DNA of 64,000 bases from Ascidia mentula (GCA_947561715.1 OX387198.1:18851645-18915644); one strand, 5' to 3'; counted from the first letter of the stretch, positions 1 through 11,799 are shown. Made by a program: numbers and translations. Notes: generated from the sequence alone by a model not told the origin.

Positions 1-663
1 CCAAAGAAAACTGATGAAGTCATCAACAGTTACTTGTGGAGATTAACCACTGCAAACAGCCATACACTGTATGTATGTTCCATGGTTGTCCGAACACTAA
101 TGCAAAAAGGTTCTATCAAAAGATTGTGGAGTGGTGTCTCCTTTGACAAAGAACAAATTATTTTTTTGCCCTGGATAACTAAAATACATTGGATTCTTCT
201 TGCAGTCAACATTAAAAAAAGACAATTGTTATATATTGATCCGTTGAAAAATTCCTGTGTTTACCATTTACAGGGTGTTGCTAAGGCAACATCAATGGTC
301 GACCATTTGTTGTGGCAAAAATTCCATTTCAAAATTGAATTAGTGGAATCCCCAAAACGGGTTTATCAACCGGATTGTGACAGCTGTGGAGTATTCATTT
401 GCATGTATGCCAAATGGCTTGCTATGGGTATAAGCCTTGAACAAAGGTGTTCTGTATACCTGTACAGAAAAGAAATATTCGACAGTATTTCTGGAAACTG
501 CCTAACTGGCAAACTTAGAAGACAGAAATGCAAGTTTTACAATGACAATACTAAGACTCTTTGGGTTGAATGTACTAGATGCAAACAATGGTTCCATGTA
601 GAGTGTGTAGGCAAAACCGTTGGCAATGCATCAGATGATATGTATTTTGTTTGCCCAAGTTAA
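1..663 (+). CDS. Ulp1/SENP-type cysteine protease with C-terminal PHD finger (5'-partial, probably transposon-borne)
   Basis: The frame is open to the left edge, so the true start lies outside the window. Numbering from the TTG codon at 34, His52 (in KIHWILL), Asp69 (in LLYIDP) and Cys118 (in QPDCDSCG) form the expected C48 (SUMO-protease family) catalytic triad with the usual Gln before it. The last 50 residues hold spaced cysteines plus VECTRCKQWFHVEC, a PHD zinc-finger pattern ending at the stop. Ulp1 proteases fused to PHD fingers are known from Ginger-type and other large DNA transposons, whereas cellular SENPs lack PHD fingers. Transposon origin is therefore likely, but no transposase is visible next to it. 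The frame is free of stops, so it may still be functional. Confidence 0.75.
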   Translation, partial: PKKTDEVINSYLWRLTTANSHTLYVCSMVVRTLMQKGSIKRLWSGVSFDKEQIIFLPWITKIHWILLAVNIKKRQLLYIDPLKNSCVYHLQGVAKATSMVDHLLWQKFHFKIELVESPKRVYQPDCDSCGVFICMYAKWLAMGISLEQRCSVYLYRKEIFDSISGNCLTGKLRRQKCKFYNDNTKTLWVECTRCKQWFHVECVGKTVGNASDDMYFVCPS

Positions 664-685
664 ACATGCAAATGTGCAATTTTAG

Positions 686-954
686 CAATCGCTTGGTCAT
701 CGAGTGAGGTGTATATGCCACTATGCTGTGCGAAGGTTGCAAAACCCTAGCCAGTGCAATCGCTTGGTCATCGAGTGAGGTGTATATGCCACTATGCTGT
801 GCGACGGTTGCAAAACCCTAGCCAGTGCAATCGCTTGGTCATCGAGTGAGGTGTACATGCCACTATGCTGTGCGAAGGTTGCAAAACCCTAGCCAGTGCA
901 ATCGCTTGGTCATCGAGTGAGGTGTACATGCCACTATGCTGTGCGAAGGTTGCA
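686..954. repeat. 71-bp tandem repeat, about 3.8 copies
   Basis: Units begin at 686, 757, 828 and 899 with CAATCGCTTGGTCATCGAG, exactly 71 bp apart. They differ by only a few substitutions and the last is truncated. The array starts 23 bp after the stop codon of the protease gene, so it would lie in its 3' UTR or in the transposon's internal region. Confidence 0.95.
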
Positions 955-1079
955 ACCTTTTCTTAGATTAATAAACAAAACAATATGTTCTTCAGTTTAT
1001 TGGTGATGCTGAATAAAAAAAAACAATATTGTAAATGACATGCATCCATGTGGTGAAACAAAATTAGCATTGCAGTGTT

Positions 1080-1580
1080 GTCAGTTACCTCTGGGTCTTT
1101 CATTTCTTCGTCTAAACAAAAAAAAAAAAAAATGTAGACTGGTTTATATGAGCTTGAAAATTAGATCAAAAATTGTGTCAGTCACAAGAATTGCAGTATA
1201 GTTACCTCCGGTTTATATGTGCTTGAAGATAAGATCAAAAATTGTGTCAGTCAGAAGAATTGCAGTATAGTTACCTCCGTCTCCTTGGTTTCGTTTTGTC
1301 TAAAAAAAATAAAATGTAGACTGGTTTATATGTGCTTGAAGATAAGATCAAAAATTGTGTCAGTCATAAGAATTGCAGTATAGTTACCTCAGTGACCTTG
1401 GTTTCGTTTGTCTAAATAAAATAATGACTGGTAATGCTGTACAGTTACTTATTAGAAGCCTTAGCAAAAAGAATAAAATTATGACTGGTTTAAATGTTTT
1501 TATGGCACAAGTATTGCAATACAGTTACTTACTAAAAAATTTTTGGCTTGTTTTGTCTACACAAAAACAAGGTTAAGAAG
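1080..1580. repeat. Degenerate tandem repeat with poly-A/T-rich spacers
   Basis: A unit containing GGTTTATATGTGCTTGAAG, then a segment ending in GAATTGCAGTATAGTTACCT, recurs at about 1140, 1209 and 1322, with a further decayed copy near 1487. Spacing varies between about 70 and 165 bp. No coding potential is apparent. Confidence 0.75.
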
Positions 1581-2777
1581 ATTTTGATTTATGTGATTAT
1601 ATGCAACCATTTTTGGTTTCTTTGTCTGCACAAAAAATAACATCACATAAACTTTCATACTTTTACTTGTCATACACTACCCAATACTTACCACAAAGGA
1701 TTCTCTTTTTTCAAACTAAAAAATAAGGTGGAGCAATATTAGAAGTTGCTGTTTCAAAAAGTGAGTATATTGTAGAACTATCAAAACCTGAAGTGGTTGT
1801 GTTTTCATAATTTACATACTAAAAACACTAGGGCCTGTCAAATTATTTGAAGAATAAAATTTGGGCCACATAACATTTTTTTTCTCGGAAAATTAATCTC
1901 GTATTTTATGATGTCAGTTGTTTAAGTTTAAGCACAACACCTACACTAAGAGACAACTTACATTTTCAAAAAATGTTCCAAGGGAACCCATCTGTGGAGT
2001 AACAGTTATTAAGGCTACTGATATATGTGTACGATTAGTGTTTTACAATTTACAGACACTTACTTTGACTTGCTGGGAATTCTTTTCTGTCTAAAAACAT
2101 TCAAAAACTTTGTGTACATGTATAGATTACAAATATATACAAAATGTTAGCACAACTGCTTACCTTTGCAATTTTTTAAACCTTTTTAATGTCAGAAACC
2201 TGCAAAATTGTAAGCTATTAATAATGTTAAAAAACATATACTTAACTTAATACCCTTTTGGAAATTTCTTTCTTTTCTGCAAAATATAAATAGATCACAG
2301 TAATTCTATAAAAAAAAATATGAAAAACTCTTACTTGTGCTTGATTCGAAGCAGCAGAGCACCCTGGGTGGAATCCCCGGGTGTAGGGCAAACGAACTGT
2401 TGTACATTAAATGAACACTTATTACCCAAATTACGTCACCATAAGTTGGGGTCAAGTTATGACCTAGCACCAAACAATAAATCCCTCATCTTATTTTAAC
2501 CCGTTCACAACTACGTCAACAACATGTGTACAGACGCCACGTTGCGTTAAGTTCCCGCCAAGAAAGAGAGAGAGAGAAAGAAGAAAAGTCTTTGCCTTCT
2601 TTTTAAAACATCAATCCTCTCGTGATCCGACTTGTCTACGTAAGTGTGCTAAACGTTTTGCTTTAAACTACTTTATACACAATAAGATTGAACAGCAATT
2701 TTAAGATAGCGTAAACAAACATCATTTGAATCAATCCATGTTGGTTGGTTTATCCTACCATGGTGGTACCACAGCTC
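1581..2777. other. AT-rich intergenic stretch without recognisable genes
   Basis: Stops are frequent in all frames. A short GA-rich run lies at about 2565-2590. I see no RNA gene, TIR or conserved coding segment here. Confidence 0.5.
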
Positions 2778-2808
2778 AGTGTTTCTCAAACTTTTTTTCT
2801 GCGCCGCA
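2778..2808 (+). other. Possible hAT terminal sequence (single end)
   Basis: The stretch CAGTGTTTCTCAAAC followed by a T-run and GCGCCGC resembles the outer end of ZBED5/Charlie-type hAT transposons. No matching inverted end or 8-bp duplication was found, so this is a remnant at best. Confidence 0.35.
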
Positions 2809-2881
2809 GAACAGACAAAAAACATTACAAATTTATTTGTTGCTCGTCAATTATTCCGATGGTGAGTTCGAAGTCGACTCA

Positions 2882-3067
2882 TTAAACATCTTTTCTGCAG
2901 AAATTTTGGTTTCCTTCGATATTAAGTGGATCTCTTAGGTGTTTTTTTTTCATAAGGTTCTGGGATTCTATATTGGAGAAAAGCTGGGCATGTCTTCGTA
3001 AAGACGAAATATGGGTGTAGCTTTCATCGCAATGTAAACAATTGTAGAGTTTGTTTGCTTCCTGCAA
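2882..3067 (-). pseudogene. C2H2 zinc-finger fragment
   Basis: The minus strand reads NCLHCDESYTHISSLRRH, which has the CX2C..F..L..H layout of a single C2H2 finger. The second zinc-binding His is not at its normal spacing, so the finger is incomplete. It ends just left of the piggyBac element. It may be a relic of a zinc-finger gene or of a TE accessory gene. Confidence 0.4.
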
Positions 3068-3142
3068 AATTGTTTACAATTTTATAAAGTTTTTATATAT
3101 TTCTTGCTCAAGAACCTTGTTGAACAACATTTATGCCCTACT

Positions 3143-5342
3143 TTAACCCTTTAAGCCCACATCATGAAATACTGGAAGGAAAATTCAAGTTTTAAGCCAA
3201 AACAGTTATTTTGTGTGTAAAAACACAAAGCAGTTTGGGCTTTAGTGGGTACGAAAATCGATAATCACTTTCTGTTAAAACTTTTACTTTATTTATCCAC
3301 AGTGCACATTATTTCAACATTTTAAACTATTACGGCAGTTTCATTTTTAGCACATTTTTACATTGTAACTAAACAAGTGTTTCCTTTCAGGATCATTAAC
3401 ATTATATAACAAGCTGTAATGTTAGAACAAATGAGGTATATTGCAATGATATCTTGACTTGAATTATATTTCCCATATGTTCATTCATAGCAAATTTTAT
3501 ATAAGGTCTTATAATATTACAAAGACATGCATTAACATAAACTACCAACAAACACTGTAATGCAGGTCTTTTTCGCAAGTACACATAACAACAACACAAC
3601 ATATATAAATTGCAAACCAATCTTTAACTCAACAATAACAGTGGCATAAATTTACAACTGGCCTTAGGAAAGTTTACAGTGGTATCATTTTGGAATGTAC
3701 AAATAATTTCAAACGAACATATCCAGAGTATTAATTGCATAATGTAGTTAGTCTAACATTACATTTATCACAAAATGTGTCGCGGCCACTTGCACCCTTG
3801 ATAGGCCAATGGCGAAAGCAATCCTTCTGTACATCATTGGAAGCAACAACCCGTTGGATGGCCGCCCAACTTTGGAAACATTTAAACTAATACGAGTGTG
3901 ACCGACTCTGGACTGGAAATCATGCAACAATCACGGCGGTATTGGAGCCAGGAATTGACCATGGCAATCGATAAACTGTGCCAAAAAATATATCAATACC
4001 AGCGACGAGACTTCAGATGATAACGACTTCGTGCTAAGTTAGCATCCAGCGAGTCAGCTCCCCCATATTCCCGTTTTTTCTCGTCAAATCTATGCACACA
4101 GCTCACATGATGCTGTCAAACCAACGAAGGACGACTAGATTGTGATAGCCGGCATTTTCTTATTGTACCAACATAATGAATTCCTTTTTTTTGTAAATTT
4201 ATCAACAAAGGTGGACTTGTGAAAAGATTGTCAGCATAAACTTTGTAATTCTGTTGATGCGGTAGAGTTGAGCATAATCGCACCACAACATCACCAGCTA
4301 CACCTAACTGACTTTTATTTTTGTTCCCATCAACGCTCCCTTGGTATACTTCGAAATCACAAAGCATACCACTCACAGTTGTACGGCACCAAATTTTGAA
4401 GCCCCATGGGTGGGGTTTTCCGCGTATGTATTGCTAAAAGGGAATTAATGTGCCTTTAAATGGGACCATCATCTCAGGAATTATATTTAAACAAATTTGA
4501 CGAAAAAGGCTTAGCCATGGTCTTAATTTCCAGAGTCACGTAAATTATCCACAAAGTGCAATCTTGATGAAAGTTGTATGGTGCTATCTTGCCAATAATA
4601 TCTAGAAGACTTGCAAGTTTTTTGTACACTATATAGATTAGTATTTTCCATCACAAGTTTGATCATTTCATTTGTCACAAAGCCTTTGAAATATTGAAAA
4701 GGTGTTTTAATGTCAATCAAATCCGAGGGTGGTAATCTATTTCCAGTAAATGTCACATCTGGCTTAATATATTCCTTTCGCACCCATTTAAATTTATGTT
4801 TTTTAGCAAATACAGGTTGATGTTCCCTCATGAACAACAGCAGCAGGAGGAGGAGGAGGAAGTGTGCCTGGCATAGATTCATCATCACTGTCACTTTCCT
4901 TCTCACTTTCATCTCCATTAATTACTAACTCTAATGCATCTTGCACAGAGTAATACTTCCTTTGTGAATTCATTAATATGTTGGCTTGCAAATGTGCAAC
5001 ATCACTTTTCGGAATTGTAGGACACCCACCGCTGTTGAAGCATTCATCCGTAAACTAATTATATTTACTGTAATTTATCTAAACTGCACCACAAACAACG
5101 TTTTCCAATCAAAAACCTTTCAAAAACACTGAAATACAACTTAAAAGTTTGAAAGTTCATCCTGACAGACAGGGCTTGAAAATCGGGATAATTCCTAAAA
5201 GTTTAGTAACCCGCTAGGTGGCAGTATTTTTTAAAATATGTAAAGGGGCTTTTACTAAATCAGAAAAACCAAAACTTAGCACAAAATATGTGTGATAATA
5301 TACAGTGTTCCATATATGCAACGCTGGGCGCTAAAGGGTAAA
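3143..5342 (-). mobile_element. Decayed piggyBac transposon with both termini
   Basis: The left end is TTAA (3143-3146) followed by CCCTTTAAGCCC. The right end (5326-5338) reads CCCTTTAGCGCCC on the opposite strand and is followed by TAAA (5339-5342), a one-base variant of the TTAA target duplication. TTAA targets and CCC-starting termini are diagnostic of piggyBac. The 2.2-kb interior holds a broken transposase on the minus strand. Confidence 0.85.
3748..4991 (-). pseudogene. piggyBac transposase (PGBD-like), frameshifted
   Basis: Transcribed right to left. An acidic N-terminus lies at 4991-4803 (about 60 residues, rich in Glu/Asp/Ser). It is followed by TPFQYFKGFVTNEMIKLV (about 4700-4650), typical of the DDE_Tnp_1_7 N-terminal region. 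The block KVYADNLFTSPPLLINLQKK (about 4250-4180) carries one catalytic Asp of the piggyBac DDD triad, and GTIRKCR follows it. The reading frame changes at least twice, and the segment between 4523 and 4376 is badly eroded. A short piece at 3930-3748 may be the C-terminus. The protein would be non-functional. Confidence 0.85.
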
Positions 5343-7000
5343 CTTCGATGTTGCGCTTTGCATTTTTCTGAAACATAACTTCTGCTGCAATAAATACTTA
5401 CAAACAACATTTTATGCATGTTTATTGCGACTACAATTCAGTGCTTGTATACAGCCATGGGACATTGGTCTCTTAACACTTCTTCTTACAAGCAGTTTTT
5501 GGTAATTATTTACAACTGGTATTGGAAAAAAAAATACCTACAAAAGATAATTTCAAGCAACATGGCCAACCAAAAACATACTTTTACTTTAGGAGTAATT
5601 TTCTTTAGAAATCGACAGTTATCACACAAATAAGTCTCATATAATTAAAATGGATCCTTGCAACACATTATGCTTTTGCAATGTTAGTCCACACAGAGAG
5701 AGAAACTTGGGCTGGCGAGCTCGCGCGCTGGCGGAAAGAAAATATCGGCGTCCTCACTCACGCCCGGCGTATTTTCGCTGCCAGTTGTCAGGGTCATTTG
5801 TTTTGCATGGCGTTCAAAAACGTGAGAATTGTGCTGTTTATTAACGAAGGCATTACGGCCGTGGTGAATGGTACCAAAAATTACTGCATTAGTCAAAAAC
5901 ATTGCCAAGAACAACTGAAGTATGTTTGTCTGGTTAACTTTTGCCTGCGTCCACAAAGAAACAACAACACCAAATGAAACCGTTTTATTTTGTGGAATTG
6001 ACTAAAACAATAATAAAAGTAATGAAATAACAAGTTACTGGTTTGGTATTATGATCATTATGTTTATTACTACTTTAACCACTGAAATAGTTGTCATGGT
6101 GAACTGGTATTCTTTCATGTTATTGAATTTATTGGGTTCCTTTTTAAATTTTTCTGAACAATGCTGCTGATTTTTAGCAACGAGTGCTGAATAAACACAG
6201 AAAAATGTATAGGCAACATTAAAGAGAACCTCGCAAAGAAATATAAGAGCACATATTTTAGACAAATATACAGTAGCATGAAACCATACAATGTATCACT
6301 TAATTAAAGCATCATATTACATGCAATTTTTAAAGCTAAACAGTAGATGATGCAAAAGATAACTATACAAAATATAAAAATTCAACATTTTGAAAACATG
6401 AGCAACCTTTGTTATGGTATGATCAAAACAAGCAACATTTTCTTACACAGGTTGATTGTTAGTGGATGCATGTTCATATTCCAATGAAAGATACTTCACT
6501 TTAAAATAGAAAGCAGGCTTGCTTAAAGTATTTCAAATAAAACCACATGTAATACTGCTCCAAAAGATATTGAAATCCTGTCCAAATATCCATTAGTTTA
6601 TTGTGGTTTTTAGGTGAATTGGCCAGCAAAGGCACAATTTACATTTTCTATTTGAACAGCTTTTTCACTAGCTAAATGAAACTACCTAAACTATGCAAAA
6701 GCTGGAAGATATAAACATGCCATGGTATAATCAACGTATAAATTATCATGATAAGTTGATTTTGCCCTTCTACATAATACTAGACATGTTCTTCTGAAGC
6801 GTTAATTCAACTAAAACTGTTCTTAAAACTTTAAAAGCAAACATGATTTAACAAATTTCCATTTTGGTTTCAATGGTAAAATGTCTTGTCAATTAAAGTT
6901 AAAAAAAAATGTTTGTGATTAATTTTCGAAAGTAATTAAACTCAAAAAATACTCTGGCCCACATCAAATTTCCACTTACAACACCTATACCTTCGACCCA
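5343..7000. other. Intergenic stretch with an interspersed repeat copy
   Basis: ORFs around 5650-5977 resemble nothing I know. Positions 5945-6410 are listed separately as a repeat shared with 47095-47510. The remainder is AT-rich and unannotatable. Confidence 0.5.
5945..6410. repeat. Interspersed repeat, copy 1 (copy 2 at 47095-47510)
   Basis: Long collinear identity to 47095-47510 in the same orientation, for example CCGTTTTATTTTGTGGAATT / CCTTTTTATTTTGTGGAATT and AGAGAACCTCGCAAAGAAAT, with several small indels. No TIR, poly-A tail or coding capacity could be defined. It is probably the non-coding part of a DNA transposon. Confidence 0.85.
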
Positions 7001-7221
7001 CAACCTATTTCCAAAGCTTGCGGGCGTGAGCTAAATCAAAATGATTTCGCCGGCGTATAAGCTCAGCGGCAAGTCGCGGGCGTATTACGCCGAGCGCTCG
7101 CAAGCCCGCGACCTCTTGTGAGCGAAAGCTCACGCTTTCAAGCTTTGCCCCGAGCGTACGCCCGCGGCAATGAAACAAACAAAGAATCCGCCGGCGCAAA
7201 GCGTGAGTGTGGACCCGGCCT
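7000..7221. other. GC-rich, CpG-dense block ending in a TIR-like motif
   Basis: This block is strikingly CpG- and CGCC/GGCG-rich inside AT-rich surroundings and ends in GTGTGGACCCGGCC (7208-7221). Its composition matches the Harbinger-type terminal region near 62650-62840. I infer a transposon terminal region, but the opposite end was not found. Confidence 0.4.
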
Positions 7222-7289
7222 ACGATTTTACCACAAAATACTTTAACAACGGTATATAATACAACTTATCAGAATGTCCAACATGCAGC

Positions 7290-8629
7290 AACACTGGTGC
7301 AGGCAAGTGTCCAGAGCTTCCAAAATTTGTGGATGACGTGGACGGATATTTGCTGCGATTTGAGAGATACGCGGAGAACAGCGGCTGGGAAAGGAACCAA
7401 TGGGCGCCATGGCTTAGTGCACTGCTGACTGGAAAAGCGATGGGAGTGTATTCTCGACTCTTGGCAGACGAAGCCAGGGACTACGAGGTGTTGAAACGGG
7501 CGTTGCGGGAACGGTATGGATTACGCGAAGATGGATACCGCAACAGGTTCAACAATGAAACCCAGCAACAAGGCGAAACGGTTTCCCAGTATTTTGTTAG
7601 GTTCGAAAGTTATTTGGACAGTTGGGTAGAAATGGCCGGCATCGAAAAGACCTACAAAGGACTCAAAGGAACTTTTTCTTCGCGAGAAGTTCCACAAAGA
7701 CAGTTACCGAGAGCTATCACTATACATGAGACAACATTCGACGAACGATTTAAAAGAATTTGCTGAGAAAGCCGATAGGTTTCTCGGCCCATTGAAAAAG
7801 ACGATCAGCGGTCATAGTTGTGATTTTAAGCATCCTCGAGCTGCTGTTTACTTTTCCAATTGTGAAAGATCGGTCCAACGGGGCGTTATCATCGCTTGTC
7901 AGGCCCTACTGACCGCAGGTGCTTTAACTGTAACGGACATGGACATATTGCAAGAGATTGTAACGTGGAAGGGGCCGTTCAAAGTCGAGGGGAAGGTTGG
8001 AATCAATGACTACCGTGTGAATGTCAAAGGTAATACCAAGCTTTACCATATTAACTTACTGAAGAAACACGTCCAAAGAGAGTCAGAACAGAACATCGGA
8101 TCAACGACGAGCGACGCACTGGTAATGAGAGATTTGTGTCATGAGTTGAACTTGGGAACTCACCACGAAACAACCGATGACTTGGCCGTGAGTGATTCCC
8201 TTACCGAGATTCAGAAGCAAGAAGTCATGAGGATTGCCAAAGCGCATGTAGAGGTATTTTCCGAAAGGCCCGGGTGCATGAACTTGGTTGAACACAACGT
8301 TCGACTTACCAGCGACAAGCCGATACGTTCGAAGCCCTTTAACGTACGCGAGTCATTGCGAAATGTTAGACACAGGGGTGATAAGACCTTCGACGTCATC
8401 ATATGCGTCACCGGTGGTTATAGTTCGAAAGAAAGATGGTACAAACCGGATTTGCATAGATTATCGAAGACTTAACAAGGTAACGGTGTTCGATCCTGAA
8501 CCGATGACGACGGCCCAGGATGTTTTCCACGACCTTAGAAACGACAAGTACTTTTCGACGATTGATTTGACTAAGGGATACTGGCAGGTGAAAGTCGCAG
8601 ATTCCGACGTACACAAGACTATGGCCTAA
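7290..8629 (+). pseudogene. Ty3/gypsy gag-(integrase C-terminus)-RT, internally deleted
   Basis: From left to right: a gag region (about 7329-7790) with the retroelement-type stretch QYFVRFESYLDSWVEMAGI; a CCHC zinc knuckle in another frame (CFNCNGHGHIARDC, about 7920-7965); an integrase C-terminal GPY/F-type module (GPFKVEGKVGINDYRVNV...HINLLKKHV, about 7974-8070); then the RT N-terminal part with VFSERPGCMNLVEH, RICIDYRRLNKVTVFDPEPM (about 8450-8510) and YFSTIDLTKGYWQ. A frameshift lies near 8290-8400 and a stop at 8627-8629, beyond which RT is missing. Integrase upstream of RT is the Gmr1-type gene order. Protease and the integrase core have been deleted. Confidence 0.8.
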
Positions 8630-8668
8630 TTCCCATGCGAAGATATCTCGCAACCACCGGACGTTTAC

Positions 8669-9092
8669 TGTGCGTATTAAATCTTTTGTTTCAAACGGCC
8701 GCTTCGCACCCTCATTTCTTTTGTTTTCGTCCCGAATGTGCCAGTTTTATCGCGTCGCCCGTTACTTGCTGCAGCCACCATTGTTGATACTGCTGGGAAA
8801 AAAAGTTAACGCTTTGACCCGAGTCATTGTTACCCAAACGATATAAGTAGCACTCTGTTTTCTAAAACAATTCATTTTTAGTACAAAAGTGTAGTTCAGT
8901 GTATTGGTTAAATTTATAACCGTGTTACTACGTCTGTAAGTAATCGTATTTTGTGTGTTGCATTCTATTTGAATAAGACAATAAAGGTGTAGGAAAAGGT
9001 TTATTGCTGATCAGGGTACAAGTGCGTTGCTGTCAAGGAACTTCCAATAGTCAGACCCATCTTTTGCGTAACCGTGAAAACGGAACGTGACA
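8669..9092 (+). repeat. LTR (copy 1; inverted copy at 57340-57786)
   Basis: The segment begins TGTGCG, ends GGAACGTGACA, and is matched almost throughout by the reverse complement of 57340-57786. The TG..CA borders, a promoter-like ATATAAG (8841), an AATAAAG signal (8981) and the position just after the gypsy pol relic all fit an LTR. Homology extends a few bases left of 8669, so the outer border is approximate. Confidence 0.75.
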
Positions 9093-10370
9093 ATGCCTGT
9101 TGCCCCTACTTGTGAATATATAGTTTCTATCCGAAATCCAGTATCGTCCTGTCGTTACGGCGCTGTGGGTTGAGTAGAATCGGTTGTATATTTTGTTGTT
9201 CTTCGTCTGTGTTTCCGTCGTGGTCGCAAGCTGTCACGTTGGTTTCTTTTTCTGTGTACATGCATGTTCACAAGCACGTCCTGGTAACTGTTGGCCTATT
9301 CGCTTACGGGTGGTCCGTAATATCATTTCTACGTTAGACTTAAGATTAGAATTATTAAAATGAAAGAACTTGTCGTAGAGATAGATCATGTTGTCAAGAC
9401 CAGTAGAGGGTCTAGGGCAGAGATGTGCAACCCGCGGTACCTATTTACGTGGCCCGACTCAAGTTGGCAAGTATCCGAGTACTTTTCACTATTAGATCGT
9501 GGTATTTTTGACTTTGTATTACGTCACACAGTATTATTTAAATTTTGTCCATTGTGATGACTCCCCCATTGTTGCGACATAGTTCACATGCGTAGTTCTT
9601 CTGACAATGATTCGTTAGCACATGATCTTATTTTATGGGTGCAAGGTGTTGAATATATCGAGATATCTTGATAAAGGTAAAATGTCGGTCAAGTAGTGCT
9701 GTATTTTATGATAACATTATATGGTAATGATGTGTTAACGCAAATCCTATCATGGGTTAGGAAGAAAACATGACTCCTGGAATGATTCTTATATTTCCAT
9801 GCATAATTGCACAAGGTATATAAAGGCCGGGATTTTTAAACTTTGGGTTGCGGCCCAGAGTTGGGATTGTAAATTGTAATTTTGTGGTTGCAATTATGGT
9901 TTTACATTAGTTGCTTGCCAGAGATCGCAGAGAAAATTCATTTTGCCAAAGTATTGTGCATTACAGAATCCAACATCCTTCAGACTTTCAGCAAATATTG
10001 GTGTTGGATATACCAACAGCTGAAGAAGCATTGACAATATGCTTTGCATGCTTGTAAACCTGTGGAACTTCATTCAGAGGTTGGCAAAGCTGAGTTTGGT
10101 AGACCGATCATTGCCAGTAAAGGCATTCTACACTTACTGCGAACTATAATTACAACTGTTTTTGTTAGCAGAACTTTTGCTGAGACTTAGACAAATAGAG
10201 CGTACATTCTGCTGAACAAATACTGCTGTTTTTCTGTTCAACGACATTGAAGGAATTTCTACAAAAGTTAAGTACAATATTACTAACCTTTATTATTATT
10301 ATTATTGTTGTTATATTACATCTATTTACACTTTGTTTCTGCTAACCTACTTCCTGTAAGAATAGACTAA
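9093..10370. other. Mostly unannotatable; two hAT-end-like motifs
   Basis: CAGAGATGTGCAACCCGCGG at about 9418 and, inverted, a CAACTCTGGGCCGCAACCC-type sequence at about 9845-9868 look like Charlie-type hAT termini. They do not match each other as one TIR pair. A simple ATT-repeat run lies at about 10290-10310. A 65-residue ORF at 9360 has no recognisable domain. Confidence 0.4.
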
Positions 10371-10380
10371 CTGTGCATAA

Positions 10381-10770
10381 GATGTCACAGCGTTCAAAGA
10401 AAGACAAGGAGCAATCTGCTGTCCTTGACCGCATCGACTCACTGAGAGATGAAGTACGGGAGAGCAAGAACTCCACTGACAACACCCTGAAGGAGCTAGT
10501 GCTGGAGATGCGGAAAAGCCAGACCTTTCTCCAAGAGAGGTTTGAGGAGAATAAGAAGCTTTCCACAAACGAAGTGGTGATTCACTCCCTCTAATCTGAG
10601 AATAAGGAGTTAAAGAAGGCCGTAAAAAAACTCCAGGCAAGCTCTGCTTCAAATGAGCAATCCATCAATAATTTGGAGCAGTATGGCCGTCGGCCATGCC
10701 TGGGGTTTAAAGACCTTCCCTAATCAGATGAGGAGAGCACCGACGACCTGGTCAGGGACACTCTAATTTC
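10381..10770 (+). pseudogene. LINE ORF1-like coiled-coil protein fragment
   Basis: The segment starts MSQRSKKDKEQSAVLDRIDS and continues as a charged, heptad-rich coiled coil. After an in-frame stop at about 10591 it continues through NEQSINNLEQYGRR, a motif typical of non-LTR retrotransposon ORF1 proteins just before their RNA-binding domain. A second stop follows in DLP*SDEESTDDLV. It is truncated with no associated RT. Confidence 0.65.
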
Positions 10771-10780
10771 GGTTACACTG

Positions 10781-11032
10781 TTGCATTTATTTTGTAGTTC
10801 AGAAGCAGAAAAATACACAATGAGCAAAAAAGTAAGATGTGGTGCATGCAGTGACGGGGAAACTTTTCTTCGGATTGATTTAATTGTCGAGAAAAATATT
10901 ATACAAAAAAAAGATGGGAGAAATCAGCAGTTTTACAAAAGCATTGCTGAAGAATTCGGAGATAGAGGCATCTTTCGACATTTCAAAAATATATTTTGTG
11001 GTACAGAATTTAAAAGTATTTATTGTTTTTAA
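10781..11032 (+). other. Short unrecognised ORF (83 codons)
   Basis: The frame includes RIDLIVEKNIIQKKDGRN and EFGDRGIFRHFKN. It directly follows the ORF1 relic and could be part of another element. No domain, signal or membrane segment is visible, and I cannot say whether it is expressed. Confidence 0.25.
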
Positions 11033-11799
11033 AGTAAGAATGAGTTTAAATTAATGTTTGAAAATTTTCGATTACTACAAGTGAAAATTTTTTAAGGAAA
11101 CCATATTATGCCATGTTGAAGGGCACATCAAAATCAGGAGCTGCAGCCCTTTTATGAGAAGTTAAATGCTCTACTTTCAGGCCAAAAGTAAGATCAGTTG
11201 GAAACAGCATGAAGGCTGTAGCAACACGCATGTTTCCCTACTCAATTCTTCACACATTTGGAACACAGACCGACCGAAAGCTGCAGACGGTGTTAAGCTC
11301 TCCTGTAGGAGCTCCCACCAGCTTTCTGGCATCCCGCTGGACAACCACGTTTTTCCTGTCTTTTTTGTTATAAAACGCCCTCGTAACAATCGTTCGCTCT
11401 CTCAGTCTCTCTCTCGGTTTGCCATTCGCGCTGATACGATCGCACGTTCTTTTAATAGTTAATTCGCTGCAATTCAGTCACGTGGTAGCAACAAGTCTGC
11501 CACGGAGTCGAACTTAGTAACCTAAACAGTAAGAACACGCAAGCAGACTTTATATTCAGCAAAGCAGCGACTGGGAATCCTATTGGTACGCTGCAAGGCC
11601 TACAATTTTACACTTAAAGGTTCGAAACAACCTTTAAGTGTAAAAGGAATATTTACTGCGACGGTATCACACAAAAGTGGAATGTGTTTAAAACAGTTTA
11701 AAAGAACGCTTTTAAATATATCAAAAAACGGATAGTCGAATACGGTTCAATGAGACCGTCTACAACATACCTAGAGCATTTAACAGCTAAATTTATTTC
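11033..11799. other. No recognisable gene
   Basis: A GC-poor stretch with ORFs lacking recognisable motifs at 11166-11462. A short hairpin is formed by two inverted copies of ACACTTAAAGGTT (about 11608-11645). I cannot assign it to a family. Confidence 0.4.

Noticed and set aside
686..954. CRISPR-like regular repeats
   Set aside because: The 71-bp units are contiguous with no unique spacers, and the genome is eukaryotic; it is a minisatellite.
7005..7199. 64-codon minus-strand ORF in the GC-rich block
   Set aside because: It arises from CpG-rich terminal DNA with few stops and has no domain.
9360..9557. 65-codon ORF
   Set aside because: No motif; it overlaps a hAT-end-like motif at 9418.
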